DNA of 64,000 nt from Limnohabitans sp. DM1 (GTDB lineage: Bacteria > Pseudomonadota > Gammaproteobacteria > Burkholderiales > Burkholderiaceae_C). The translations under genes were made by a program, and so were the position numbers. The notes beneath the pieces were generated by a model. The model did not search any database, was not told the origin of the DNA, and was given only the letters and a program-made list of their open reading frames with translations. The DNA is taken from positions 248,001-312,000 of the forward strand of contig NZ_CXOO01000010.1 in assembly GCF_001269385.1 (NCBI RefSeq). Direction: 5' to 3'. This document shows positions 9,258-17,532 of this stretch, piece after piece; the first letter of the stretch is position 1; each line of letters begins with the position of its first letter.

Positions 9258-10907
9258 CTAAGCTGCACCGTCGCGCAAATCCTCGCGCAGCTTGAATTTC
9301 TGGATCTTTCCGGATGGGGTGGACGGCATGCTCTGGCGAACTTCCAGCCGCTCTGGGATGTACTGGATGGCGACCTTTTGTTCCTTGAGGTAAGCGACCA
9401 TGGTGGGCATGTCCAAGGTCTGACCTGGCTTGGTCACCACCACAGCGCAAGCCCGTTCGCCCAGGCGTTCGTCGGGGTAGGCCACGATAGCTGCCAAGGC
9501 CACTGCAGGGTGTTTGTAGAGAAGCGATTCGATCTCGACCACCGGGATGTTTTCGCCGCCTCGGATGATCACGTCCTTGCTGCGCCCGGTGATGCGTACG
9601 TAGCCTTGCTCGTCGATACGGGCCAGATCGCCCGTGTCGAACCAGCCCTCGGCGTCGGTGCCGTTGAGGTGCTGTCGCTTGAGGTATCCGCCAAAGTTGG
9701 AGCAGGCACGCAGATACAACCTGCCTTGCGTGCCAGCAGGCAGTGCAGGACCCGAGGCGTCGGCTTCCACTACCTTGAGTTCAACGCCGGGAAGGGGTAG
9801 ACCATCTGTATTGAAGGCGCGTTCATCGGGATCATTGAGCCGGATCAGTGTGACGGCCCCGTTTTCACTCATGCCCCAGGCCGATACGATTTTGGTCCCC
9901 AGTGAAGCGCGAGCTTGCTCCACCAGTGGGCCAGGTATCGGGGCGCCAGCACACAGGAAAGTCTTGAGGCTGGGCACCGGTGTTTTGTTTTCTGTCACCA
10001 CGCGGGTCAAGTCTGTCAAGAACGGCGTGGAGGCCATGGTGAAGCTGGCTTTTTCGGTGTTGATCACCTCGACCGCCTTCTTGGGCTCCCAGATGTCCTG
10101 CAACACCGCACTGGCTTTGAGCATGATGGGCATCATCAGGCCATACATGAATCCGGTTTGGTGTGCCATGGGCGAGGCCATCAACACCACGTCTTCGGCA
10201 CCCAGCTGCAGGCGCTTGGCATAGGGAATGATGTTGGCCATCACGGTGTTGGCCGAATGCATCACGCCTTTAGGTTCACCTGTGGTGCCCGAGGTGTAGA
10301 TGAGCTGGGTGATGTCATCCGGACCAGGGCGGTGCGCACTCAGGATGCTTGCAGCATCGGGCTCGTTTTCCCAGGCGGGGCCACTCAGCAGGGTTTCAAA
10401 ACTGTTGGTGCCTTGGCCGTCGATCACTACCACATGCTGCAGATGCGGCAGGCTAGGCTGGATTGCGGTGATCATCTGCTCGAAGTCAAAACCCCGAAAA
10501 GTCTTCGGTGCGATGATGACCTTGGCCTCGCCGTGTTTGAGCATGAAATTCAATTCACGCTCACGGAAGATGTGCATCAATGGGTTGATGACAGCACCGA
10601 TGCGCGAGCACGCCAGGTAGGTCACGGTGAACTGCCACCAGTTGGGTAATTGGCAGGCCACGATGTCGTTCTTTTGCACGCCCAAGCGGGCCAAACCCAC
10701 AGCCACCCGGTCGGCCATCTGGGCCAGTTCACGGTAGGTGAATCGGCGCACGTCGCCTGCTTCGACGCGGTAGGCGGTCAGCGCCAGTTTGTCGGGGCAG
10801 GCCGCCAAGCAAGCGTCCATGTCTTGGTTGATGGTGCGGTCATGCCACAGGCCTTGCTCGATCATGGCGTCACGGCGTGCAGGCAGTAAAACTGCATCGA
10901 ATTCCAT
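9258..10907 (-). CDS. aliA: Cyclohexanecarboxylate-CoA ligase AliA
   Basis: This 549-residue ANL-superfamily adenylating enzyme carries the AMP-binding loop YTSGTTGEPKG at about residue 207, the WGMSENG segment, and the C-terminal WFDTGDLARID with TGRSKDVIIRGGENI. A catalytic Lys lies in PSGKIQKFKLRE. It should activate cyclohexanecarboxylate with ATP and CoA. The substrate is inferred from position: aliB, badI and badH precede it and badK follows in the same operon, as in R. palustris. It is 45 bases downstream of aliB. A role on cyclohexene carboxylate or other alicyclic acids cannot be excluded. Confidence 0.87.
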   Translation of the reverse strand: MEFDAVLLPARRDAMIEQGLWHDRTINQDMDACLAACPDKLALTAYRVEAGDVRRFTYRELAQMADRVAVGLARLGVQKNDIVACQLPNWWQFTVTYLACSRIGAVINPLMHIFRERELNFMLKHGEAKVIIAPKTFRGFDFEQMITAIQPSLPHLQHVVVIDGQGTNSFETLLSGPAWENEPDAASILSAHRPGPDDITQLIYTSGTTGEPKGVMHSANTVMANIIPYAKRLQLGAEDVVLMASPMAHQTGFMYGLMMPIMLKASAVLQDIWEPKKAVEVINTEKASFTMASTPFLTDLTRVVTENKTPVPSLKTFLCAGAPIPGPLVEQARASLGTKIVSAWGMSENGAVTLIRLNDPDERAFNTDGLPLPGVELKVVEADASGPALPAGTQGRLYLRACSNFGGYLKRQHLNGTDAEGWFDTGDLARIDEQGYVRITGRSKDVIIRGGENIPVVEIESLLYKHPAVALAAIVAYPDERLGERACAVVVTKPGQTLDMPTMVAYLKEQKVAIQYIPERLEVRQSMPSTPSGKIQKFKLREDLRDGAA

Positions 10908-10952
10908 AGTTGTCTCCTTTGGGATTGAATGTTTTTCTTGATGATCAAAATG

Positions 10953-12110
10953 TCAGGCGGGCACGTTCTTGCGACCCGCACGGGTACGCGCGATGATGGT
11001 TTTCATGATCTGTGCGGTCCCGTCACCGATCTGGAAACCCAGCACGTCGCGCATGCGTTGCTCCATCAGGCCGCGGTCGTAACCGCCGTGGCCAAAGCAC
11101 AGCAGGCACTGGTGGATCACGTCGTAGGCCAACTTGGGGCCCCACCACTTGGCCATGCCAGCCTCGGCAGAGTGCGGAAGGCCCTGGTCCTTGAGCCACA
11201 GGCCTTGCAGGCAAACCAAGCGTGCGCCTTCAACCTCGGTGTCGTACTGCGCCAATGGGTGGGTCACGCCCTGAAAAGCCGACAACGGCTGGCCAAAGGC
11301 CTGGCGTTGGGTGATGTATTCCCAAGTTTCCTCGAGTGCCACACGCGCTACGGCCAGGCATTGCAGTCCAATCAGTGAGCGCGAATAGTCAAAGCCGTGC
11401 ATGACCTGCACAAAGCCTTTGTTCTCGTCGCCCAAGCGGTGGCTCACGGGTATACGGACGTTCTCGAAAAAGATGGAGCCGCGGCCGATGGAGCGCTGGC
11501 CATGGCAGTCAAAACGACTGGTTGTCAAGCCGGGTGTATCCATGGGCACCAGCAAGGCGGTGACGCCATGCGCGCCCGACTCGGGTGTGCCCGTGCGGCC
11601 AAAGACCACGGTGATGTCGGCCTGGTCGGCGGCCGAGATGGAAGTTTTTTCGCCATTGATGACATAAAAGTCGCCGTCCCGCTCAACACGCAAACGCAGG
11701 TTGGCCGCATCGGAGCCGCCGCGCGGTTCGGTCAGGGCGATGGCGCAAATGGCCCGGCCCTCTCGGATCTTGTCGAGCCAAGGGCGCACCACTTCGGGCT
11801 TGCCATATTTGTAGAGAATCTGGCTATTGAGCGAGGCCAGCAGGTTGAGGTAGGAGAAACTCAGATCGGCGCGGGCGATTTCCTCATGGATCACCCCTGC
11901 GGCCACACAGCCCATGCCCAAGCCGCCGAACTCTTCGGGGACCTCGGGACAGATGAAGCCCAAATCGCCCATCTCGCGCAGCAAGGCGCGGTCAAACTCG
12001 CGCGTCTTGTCACGCTCCAGAAAACCGGGTTTGATTTTTTCATCGGCAAAGCGGCGCACGGTCTCAGCCAAGGCTTGCAAATCTTCGTTGATATAGGGGT
12101 TCGGGTTCAT
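10953..12110 (-). CDS. aliB: Cyclohexanecarboxyl-CoA dehydrogenase AliB
   Basis: This 385-residue acyl-CoA dehydrogenase-fold flavoprotein has IALTEPRGGSDAANLRLR near residue 127 and GFDYSRSLIGLQCLAVARVA near 250, as in AliB-type enzymes. It should oxidise cyclohexanecarboxyl-CoA to cyclohex-1-ene-1-carboxyl-CoA with ETF as acceptor. The usual catalytic Tyr-Glu-Gly-Thr is here Gly-Asp-Gly-Thr (IGDGTAQIMKTIIAR), placing Asp363 at the catalytic Glu position, in contrast with both other dehydrogenases of this operon. It lies 22 bases after badI. Confidence 0.9.
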   Translation of the reverse strand: MNPNPYINEDLQALAETVRRFADEKIKPGFLERDKTREFDRALLREMGDLGFICPEVPEEFGGLGMGCVAAGVIHEEIARADLSFSYLNLLASLNSQILYKYGKPEVVRPWLDKIREGRAICAIALTEPRGGSDAANLRLRVERDGDFYVINGEKTSISAADQADITVVFGRTGTPESGAHGVTALLVPMDTPGLTTSRFDCHGQRSIGRGSIFFENVRIPVSHRLGDENKGFVQVMHGFDYSRSLIGLQCLAVARVALEETWEYITQRQAFGQPLSAFQGVTHPLAQYDTEVEGARLVCLQGLWLKDQGLPHSAEAGMAKWWGPKLAYDVIHQCLLCFGHGGYDRGLMEQRMRDVLGFQIGDGTAQIMKTIIARTRAGRKNVPA

Positions 12111-12132
12111 CTGACGTCCTCTGTCTGTGCGT

Positions 12133-12915
12133 TTACTTGGCGTACTTGCGGAAGTCGGGCTTGCGCTTTTCCTGCAAAGCTTTCACGCCTTCGCGCGACT
12201 CTTCGGTGTCGTAGTACAGCTTGAGCGCGTACATGCCCATGCCCGCGATGCCCGACTGGTGGGCGGTGTCCATGTTGAAGCTGCGCTTGGCGATGGCAAT
12301 GGCGGTGGGGCTGCGTTCGCAGATGGTCTCGGCCCACTCCTGCACGGTGGCATCGAGTTGCTCGTGCGGCACGCAGATGTTGGCCAGGCCCATGTCAACG
12401 GCCTCTTGACCGGAGTAGCGTTTGTTGAGGTACCAGATCTCGCGGGCTTTTTTCTCGCCGACAACACGCGCCAAGAAGGCGGTGCCGTAGCCGGGATCGA
12501 CCGAACCCATCTTGGGGCCGACCTGGCCGAAGATGGCTTTTTCGGAGCAAATCGTCAGGTCGCAGATGGTGCACAACACGTTGCCGCCGCCAATGGCAAA
12601 GCCCTGCACGCGGGCGATCACGGGCTTGGGCACGTCGCGGATCGCGGTGTGCAGCTCTTCCATCGGCAGGCCGATGGTGCCCCGACCGTCGTAGTTGCCG
12701 TCGTGGGCCGACTGATCGCCACCTGTGCAAAAAGCGCGGTCACCAGCACCGGCCAGCACGATGCAGCCGATGTCGCGGTCGTATCCGGCCTTGTTCAGGG
12801 CCTTGATGATCTCGTCGCAGGTGGTGCCGCGAAAAGCGTTCATCTTTTCAGGGCGGTTGATCGTGATCCAGGCCACGCCGTTGCGGTTTTCGTACAGGAT
12901 GTCTTCAAATTGCAT
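12133..12915 (-). CDS. badI: 2-ketocyclohexanecarboxyl-CoA hydrolase BadI
   Basis: This 260-residue crotonase-family enzyme performs hydrolytic ring cleavage of 2-ketocyclohexanecarboxyl-CoA to pimeloyl-CoA. The sequence matches R. palustris BadI nearly motif for motif (MENAFRGTTCDE-type start region, FCTGGDQSAHDGNYDGRG, PKPVIARVQGFAIGGGNV, VGPKMGSVDPGYGTAFLAR). BadI is related to the MenB naphthoate synthases. ATG 12915 is preceded by a GGAGA box; an in-frame TTG lies 12 bases further upstream. It is 31 bases after badH. This is the most specific marker of the pathway, and I am confident of it. Confidence 0.95.
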   Translation of the reverse strand: MQFEDILYENRNGVAWITINRPEKMNAFRGTTCDEIIKALNKAGYDRDIGCIVLAGAGDRAFCTGGDQSAHDGNYDGRGTIGLPMEELHTAIRDVPKPVIARVQGFAIGGGNVLCTICDLTICSEKAIFGQVGPKMGSVDPGYGTAFLARVVGEKKAREIWYLNKRYSGQEAVDMGLANICVPHEQLDATVQEWAETICERSPTAIAIAKRSFNMDTAHQSGIAGMGMYALKLYYDTEESREGVKALQEKRKPDFRKYAK

Positions 12916-12946
12916 GGGGTTCTCCAAAAGGTTTCGGGGTGGCCGA

Positions 12947-13714
12947 TCAGCCGTGCATGGTCAAGCCACCAGACACGCTGATGACCTGGCCTGTGATGAA
13001 GGAGGCGTCGCTGCTGCTCAGGAAGACGATGGCACCAGCGAGGTCATCGGGTTGTCCCAAACGACCCAGAGGGATGGCCTTCTTGAAGGCGTCCATGAGT
13101 TTTTCGGGGTTGGCTGCGCCTTCGGCAAAACCTGCGAGCAAGGCGGTGTCGGTTGGGCCAGGGCAAACAACGTTGACGGTGATGTTGTGGCGGGCGTGTT
13201 CGCGTGCCAGTGTTTTAGACAGGGCGACCAGACCGCCCTTGCAAGCGGCGTAAACGGCTTCGCCAGAGGAGCCACCTCGGGCCGCGTCTGAGGCGATGTT
13301 GACAATGCGACCACCGCCGCGTGCCACCATGCCGGGCAATACGGCGTGGTGCATGTGCAACGCGCCTGTTAAGTTGATGGCAATGAGTTTGTCCCACTCT
13401 GCGGGCACGGTTTTGGTGAAGGGCTTGAAGATGTCCCAGCCCGCGTTGTTGACCAGAATGTCGATGGGCCCCAACTGAGCCTCAGCGGCCGCCACCGCGG
13501 CGTCAACTTGTGCACGGTCGGTGATGTTGCAAGCAAAAGCCTTGGCCTTGCCACCAGCGGCCACGATGCCGTCGGCCACTTTCTGGGCGGCTTCCAGGTT
13601 CATGTCGAACACCGCAACCTGGGCGCCTTCTTCGGCAAAGCGGCGGCTGGTGGCCCCACCAATACCGCCGCCGCCACCGGTCACAATCGCTGTTTTGCCT
13701 TTGAGGTCTTTCAT
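12947..13714 (-). CDS. badH: 2-hydroxycyclohexanecarboxyl-CoA dehydrogenase BadH
   Basis: This 255-residue short-chain dehydrogenase oxidises 2-hydroxycyclohexanecarboxyl-CoA to the 2-keto compound with NAD. It has the cofactor loop TGGGGGIGGATSRRF at the N terminus, the NNAG motif, and the catalytic Ser with YAACK. ATG 13714 (MKDLKGKTAIVTG) was chosen because a GGAGA box precedes it and it gives 255 residues, the length of R. palustris BadH. It is the first gene of the ten-gene operon. A 22-bp imperfect palindrome 49 bases upstream is the likely BadR operator. Confidence 0.93.
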   Translation of the reverse strand: MKDLKGKTAIVTGGGGGIGGATSRRFAEEGAQVAVFDMNLEAAQKVADGIVAAGGKAKAFACNITDRAQVDAAVAAAEAQLGPIDILVNNAGWDIFKPFTKTVPAEWDKLIAINLTGALHMHHAVLPGMVARGGGRIVNIASDAARGGSSGEAVYAACKGGLVALSKTLAREHARHNITVNVVCPGPTDTALLAGFAEGAANPEKLMDAFKKAIPLGRLGQPDDLAGAIVFLSSSDASFITGQVISVSGGLTMHG

Positions 13715-13762
13715 GTCTTTCTCCGTGATTTGAAATGGATTGGAAAATTCTGAATGCTGAAC

Positions 13763-13784
13763 ATATGACAACATGTTGACTTAT
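13763..13784. promoter_or_regulatory. Putative BadR (MarR-type) operator between badH and badR
   Basis: A 22-bp imperfect palindrome with perfect core CAACATGTTG at 13769-13778 pairs at 9 of 11 positions. Its size is typical for MarR-family operators. It lies 48-50 bases upstream of badH and about 64 upstream of badR, so one bound dimer could control both directions. Binding is inference from symmetry and position. Confidence 0.6.
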
Positions 13785-13847
13785 TCTAGGGTTTTCCACC
13801 GTTCCCCCTCAAGTGTTTTTCGTGTTCAATAACCTATCGTTTACCCT

Positions 13848-14366
13848 ATGTCACAAGCAAAAGAAGCGCGTATGGAACTGGCCAACAGGATTTTCTTCAA
13901 GCTGTATCAATGTGCCAACATGTTGCACAAAACAGGTAGCCGAGCGGTGCAGGACGAAGGCCTGACCACACAGCAGTGGGCGGTTCTAGGCGCGCTATCA
14001 CGGCCCGAGGCGGCGCAGGGGATGGGTGTTGGTGAGTTGGCGCGTTACCTGATGGTCAGCCGACAAAACTTGTCTGGCTTGATCACCCGGATGACACGTG
14101 ATGGCCACATTGAAATGAGCACAGACGGGCGTGATCGCCGTTCGCGTTTGATCGTGATGACAGAGTCAGGACGGCATGTCTGGATGGATCTGGCCCAACC
14201 CAAAATCAAGGCCTACTACGAGCAGGCTCTGCAGGATTTCTCAATGGGCGACATGGCCCATACGCTTCATTACTTTTTGAAGTTACTGGACAACATGGAA
14301 AAAATTGACCAAAAAATTCCTGAATCGGAAGAAGACGATGGTCACCATGGGGTGCCTGAACTTTGA
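13848..14366 (+). CDS. badR: MarR-family regulator of the cyclohexanecarboxylate operon (BadR-like)
   Basis: This 172-residue MarR-type winged-helix protein has a recognition region LARYLMVSRQNLSGLITRMT at about residues 64-83 and a wing RDRRSRLIVMTESG. It is transcribed divergently from badH. In R. palustris the MarR protein BadR represses the corresponding genes and, as I recall, responds to a CoA-thioester intermediate. Its acidic C-terminal tail (ESEEDD) is unusual but not informative. A second copy of the CAACATGTTG core lies inside its coding sequence at 13916-13925, which could mean autoregulation. Confidence 0.85.
   Translation: MSQAKEARMELANRIFFKLYQCANMLHKTGSRAVQDEGLTTQQWAVLGALSRPEAAQGMGVGELARYLMVSRQNLSGLITRMTRDGHIEMSTDGRDRRSRLIVMTESGRHVWMDLAQPKIKAYYEQALQDFSMGDMAHTLHYFLKLLDNMEKIDQKIPESEEDDGHHGVPEL
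13916..13925. promoter_or_regulatory. Second CAACATGTTG palindrome inside badR
   Basis: The same 10-bp core as in the badH-badR intergenic operator recurs within codons 24-27 of badR, flanked by TGTG and CACA that are offset by one base. Two copies within 160 bp suggest an auxiliary site. The segment is also constrained as coding sequence, so chance cannot be excluded. Confidence 0.35.
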
Positions 14367-14556
14367 TCATTCAATGACCTTCTTGACATTCCTGTGCATG
14401 GGGGGCATTTGGGAGTCTGGGTTCAGAAAGCGGACATTGAGCGAGTAGCTTTTGATGACTGCTTTTGGCTGGCTGCTTTTTGTCTGCACCTCTTTCCAAG
14501 TGGCAGCAACCGCTGCTTAGCTGACTTACACCATCAGCACTTCAACATCAGCCTCC

Positions 14557-15261
14557 TCAAATCGCCACCAGTTGCTGGATGTTCTTGTCCTTCATCTCGC
14601 AGCCCGGCCCACGCGCGATCACCTCGCCCCGCTCCATCACCACATACTGATCAGCCAGTTCTTCGGCAAAGTCATAGTACTGCTCGCACAGCAGCACCGC
14701 CATGCGCTGGCCTTGCAGGCCCACGTCGGCCAGTTGGCGGATCACGCGGCCAATGTCTTTGATGATGCTGGGCTGAATGCCTTCGGTGGGCTCGTCCAGG
14801 ATCAGCAAGCGTGGTTTGGCGGCCAGGGCGCGGGCAATGGCCAGTTGTTGTTGCTGACCGCCCGACAAGTCACCGCCTCGGCGGTGCAGCATTTGTTTGA
14901 GCACAGGAAACAGTTCAAACAACTCGGGCGGGATCGGTGTGCTGCCCGGTTGTGTGGCCAGGCCCATCAGCAAGTTGTCTTCGACCGTCAGGCGCGCAAA
15001 AATTTCGCGGCCTTGGGGCACATAGCCAATGCCTGCGGCGGCGCGTTCGTAAGGCTTGGCGATTGTCAGATCTTGGCCGTTCAGGGTCACTGTGCCGCTT
15101 TTGATCGGCACCAAACCCATGAGCGATTTGAGCAAGGTGGTTTTGCCCACGCCGTTGCGGCCCAGCAGAACGGTGACTTGGCCTTGTGCGTCGCTCAGGC
15201 TCACATCGCGCAGGATGTGGGAGCCGCCGTAGTATTGGTGAATATTCTTAACTTCCAGCAT
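14557..15261 (-). CDS. urtE: Urea ABC transporter ATP-binding protein UrtE
   Basis: This 234-residue LivF-type ATPase has Walker A GRNGVGKTT at about residues 34-42, signature LSGGQQQQLAIARAL, and Walker B LLILDEPTEGIQPSII. The EGIQPSI wording and tail region are characteristic of UrtE rather than LivF. With UrtD it energises high-affinity urea import through UrtB and UrtC. It is the last gene of urtABCDE and is separated from urtD by 272 bases containing a REP-like inverted repeat. The 190 bases between badR and urtE show no gene or clear signal. Confidence 0.95.
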   Translation of the reverse strand: MLEVKNIHQYYGGSHILRDVSLSDAQGQVTVLLGRNGVGKTTLLKSLMGLVPIKSGTVTLNGQDLTIAKPYERAAAGIGYVPQGREIFARLTVEDNLLMGLATQPGSTPIPPELFELFPVLKQMLHRRGGDLSGGQQQQLAIARALAAKPRLLILDEPTEGIQPSIIKDIGRVIRQLADVGLQGQRMAVLLCEQYYDFAEELADQYVVMERGEVIARGPGCEMKDKNIQQLVAI

Positions 15262-15376
15262 GTTTCACTCTTCAAGTAAGTCGAACCTTCGGGTCCGACA
15301 CAGGGTCATTGAGGGCACTTGTCGCAGCTATTGATCCGGCCCTGTGAAGTTTGCAGGGTGACTTCAATCTTTCACC

Positions 15377-15452
15377 TTGTGGGAGCTAGCCCTGCTGGCG
15401 ATCAGACGCTTGTGGACCACAGGCTTTTCGCTTGGCTGGATAGCTCCCACAA
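15377..15452. repeat. REP/REPIN-like inverted repeat between urtE and urtD
   Basis: Two arms, TTGTGGGAGCTA at 15377-15388 and TAGCTCCCACAA at 15441-15452, are perfect 12-base inverse complements 52 bases apart. Each continues inward into a short GC-rich hairpin-prone segment (for example GCCCTGCTGGC at 15389-15399). The GTGGGAGC head and the two-arm inverted design are those of REP doublets (REPINs) of Pseudomonas and relatives, which are moved by RAYT transposases. Sitting inside an operon, it could affect urtE expression. Confidence 0.55.
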
Positions 15453-15533
15453 AATCCTCCCAACGGGGAATACGCGACTCAGACTTCATCGAGCCGAATC
15501 TATAAAGCTCCGACCTACAAGAAACCAGACTCA

Positions 15534-16409
15534 TCAGCGCCCCAAATAAACTTCAATCACCCGCTCGTCGGCTTGCACCTGGTCGAGCGTGCCTTGGGCC
15601 AGCACCGCGCCGTCACACAGCACGGTGACGATGTCGGAGATGGTGCGGATGAAGCCCATGTCGTGCTCCACCACCATGAGCGAATGTTGGCCTTTGAGCG
15701 TGAGGAACAGCTCGGCGGTGCGCTCGGTCTCGTGGTCGGTCATGCCAGCCACGGGCTCATCGAGCAGCAGCAACTTGGGGTCTTGCATGAGCAACATGCC
15801 AATTTCGAGCCACTGCTTTTGGCCGTGGCTGAGTAAACCCGCCTGTTTGGTGACACTGTCCGCCAAGTGGATGGTATGCAGCACCTCGGCCAAGCGGTCG
15901 CTTTGGCGCGAGTCCAACTTGAATAACATCGAAGCTTTTACACCCTTGTTGGTCTTGAGTGCGAGTTCCAGGTTTTCAAACACACTCAGGTGCTCGAAAA
16001 CGGTGGGCTTTTGAAACTTGCGCCCAATGCCCAGCTGCGCGATTTCGGGTTCGTTGTAACGAAGCAATTCGATGGTGCTGCCAAAGAACACGGTGCCTTC
16101 GTCGGGCCGGGTTTTGCCCGAGATGATGTCCATCATCGTGGTCTTGCCCGCGCCGTTGGGGCCGATGATGCAGCGCAGCTCACCGGGCGCGATGTCGAGC
16201 GACAGCTTGTTGATGGCTTTGAAGCCGTCAAAGCTCACGCTGACATCTTCCAGATACAAGATGCGGCCATGGGTCACATCGACTGCGCTGGCGTCTTGCA
16301 CCACGCGGCCATAAGCTGCGCTGCGGCCACCGGACTCGGTGGCCTGCACACGCTGCTGCACCGAATGGGCAACGCGCTCAGCGCCTTTTTGGAGCAGGTC
16401 GGGCGTCAT
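15534..16409 (-). CDS. urtD: Urea ABC transporter ATP-binding protein UrtD
   Basis: This 291-residue LivG-type ATPase has Walker A GPNGAGKTTMMD at about residue 85, the UrtD-specific GRKFQKPTVFE and LSHGQKQWLEIGMLLMQ instead of the usual LSGG signature, and LLLLDEPVAGMTDHE. The N-terminal 45 residues are an extension often seen in proteobacterial UrtD. ATG 16409 overlaps the urtC stop by four bases (ATGA). The frame continues upstream only as an alternate reading of urtC. It works with UrtE to energise urea import. Confidence 0.95.
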   Translation of the reverse strand: MTPDLLQKGAERVAHSVQQRVQATESGGRSAAYGRVVQDASAVDVTHGRILYLEDVSVSFDGFKAINKLSLDIAPGELRCIIGPNGAGKTTMMDIISGKTRPDEGTVFFGSTIELLRYNEPEIAQLGIGRKFQKPTVFEHLSVFENLELALKTNKGVKASMLFKLDSRQSDRLAEVLHTIHLADSVTKQAGLLSHGQKQWLEIGMLLMQDPKLLLLDEPVAGMTDHETERTAELFLTLKGQHSLMVVEHDMGFIRTISDIVTVLCDGAVLAQGTLDQVQADERVIEVYLGR

Positions 16410-17518
16410 GCGGCACCGCCTTTCTTGTTGCGCAGCTTGGCCCACAAGCCAATCACGCCATTGGGCAAATACAGGGTCACCACAATGAACAACGCCCCCA
16501 AAAAGTACAGCCAAAACTCCGGCGCAGTGACCGTGAGCCAGCTCTTGGCACCGTTGACCAAAAACGCCCCGACGATGGGGCCGATCAAAGTGCCCCGCCC
16601 GCCCACGGCGGCCCACACCGCGATCTCGATCGAGTTGGCCGCGCTCATCTCACCCGGGTTGATGATGCCCACCTGCGGCACGTACAAAGCGCCCGCAATA
16701 CCGCACATCACTGCCGAGATGACCCAGATGCTGAGCTTGTAGGGCAGTGGTGAATAACCCGAGAACATGACCCGCGTTTCGGCATCGCGAATCGCCATCA
16801 ACACCCGACCGTACTTGCTGCCCACCAACCAGCGTGAGAACAAATAAAAGCCCAGCAGCGTCAAGCCCGTCAATACAAACAGCACCATGCGCATGCCGGG
16901 TGTGGCGATCGGCAAATCCAGAATGCGCTTGAAGTCTGTAAAGCCGTTGTTGCCGCCAAAGCCGGTTTCGTTGCGGAAGAACAGCAGCATGGCCGCGTAA
17001 GTCATGGCCTGGGTGATGATGGAAAAATACACCCCTTTGATGCGCGAGCGAAAGGCAAAGTAGCCGAACACAAAGGCGATCAAACCCGGCACCAACACCA
17101 CCAGCAAAAGCGTGGCGACAAAGCTGTCCGACAGCGCCCAGTGCCAGGGGAGTTCTTTCCAGTCGAGGAAAACCATGAAGTCGGGCAGCTCGCTTTTGTA
17201 GTTGCCGTCTTGCCCGATCTGGCGCATCAGGTACATACCCATGACGTAGCCACCCAGTGCGAAAAACAAGCCGTGGCCCAGCGACAAAATGCCGGTGTAG
17301 CCCCAGATCAAGTCCATGGCCAAAGCGCAAATGGCAAAACACATGATCTTGCCGACCAAGGACACGGCAAAGTCGCTCATGTGCAAGGGGCTGCCCTCGG
17401 GCACCAGCAAGTTGAGCACCGGGGCCAAAATGCCCACCGCGATCAGAGCCAGCGCAAAGCCTGTCGAGGCTTTGCGTCCGAGCAAGGGTGCATGAGAAGG
17501 AAGTTCAAATTTCGTCAT
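16406..17518 (-). CDS. urtC: Urea ABC transporter permease UrtC
   Basis: This 370-residue LivM-type permease has about ten hydrophobic segments, the DLIWGYTGILSLGHGLFFALGG motif region near residue 70, and the late conserved VGGRGTLIGPIVGAF. ATG 17518 is chosen because AGGGG lies 7 bases upstream; an ATG six bases earlier overlaps that box. It follows urtB by 14 bases and overlaps urtD by four. It forms the inner-membrane urea channel with UrtB. Confidence 0.95.
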   Translation of the reverse strand: MTKFELPSHAPLLGRKASTGFALALIAVGILAPVLNLLVPEGSPLHMSDFAVSLVGKIMCFAICALAMDLIWGYTGILSLGHGLFFALGGYVMGMYLMRQIGQDGNYKSELPDFMVFLDWKELPWHWALSDSFVATLLLVVLVPGLIAFVFGYFAFRSRIKGVYFSIITQAMTYAAMLLFFRNETGFGGNNGFTDFKRILDLPIATPGMRMVLFVLTGLTLLGFYLFSRWLVGSKYGRVLMAIRDAETRVMFSGYSPLPYKLSIWVISAVMCGIAGALYVPQVGIINPGEMSAANSIEIAVWAAVGGRGTLIGPIVGAFLVNGAKSWLTVTAPEFWLYFLGALFIVVTLYLPNGVIGLWAKLRNKKGGAA

Positions 17519-17532
17519 GTTCATGCCCCTAT

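Noticed and set aside
14367..14556. Possible gene remnant between badR and urtE
   Set aside because: Short open stretches on the plus strand show no recognisable family sequence, start signal or codon pattern.
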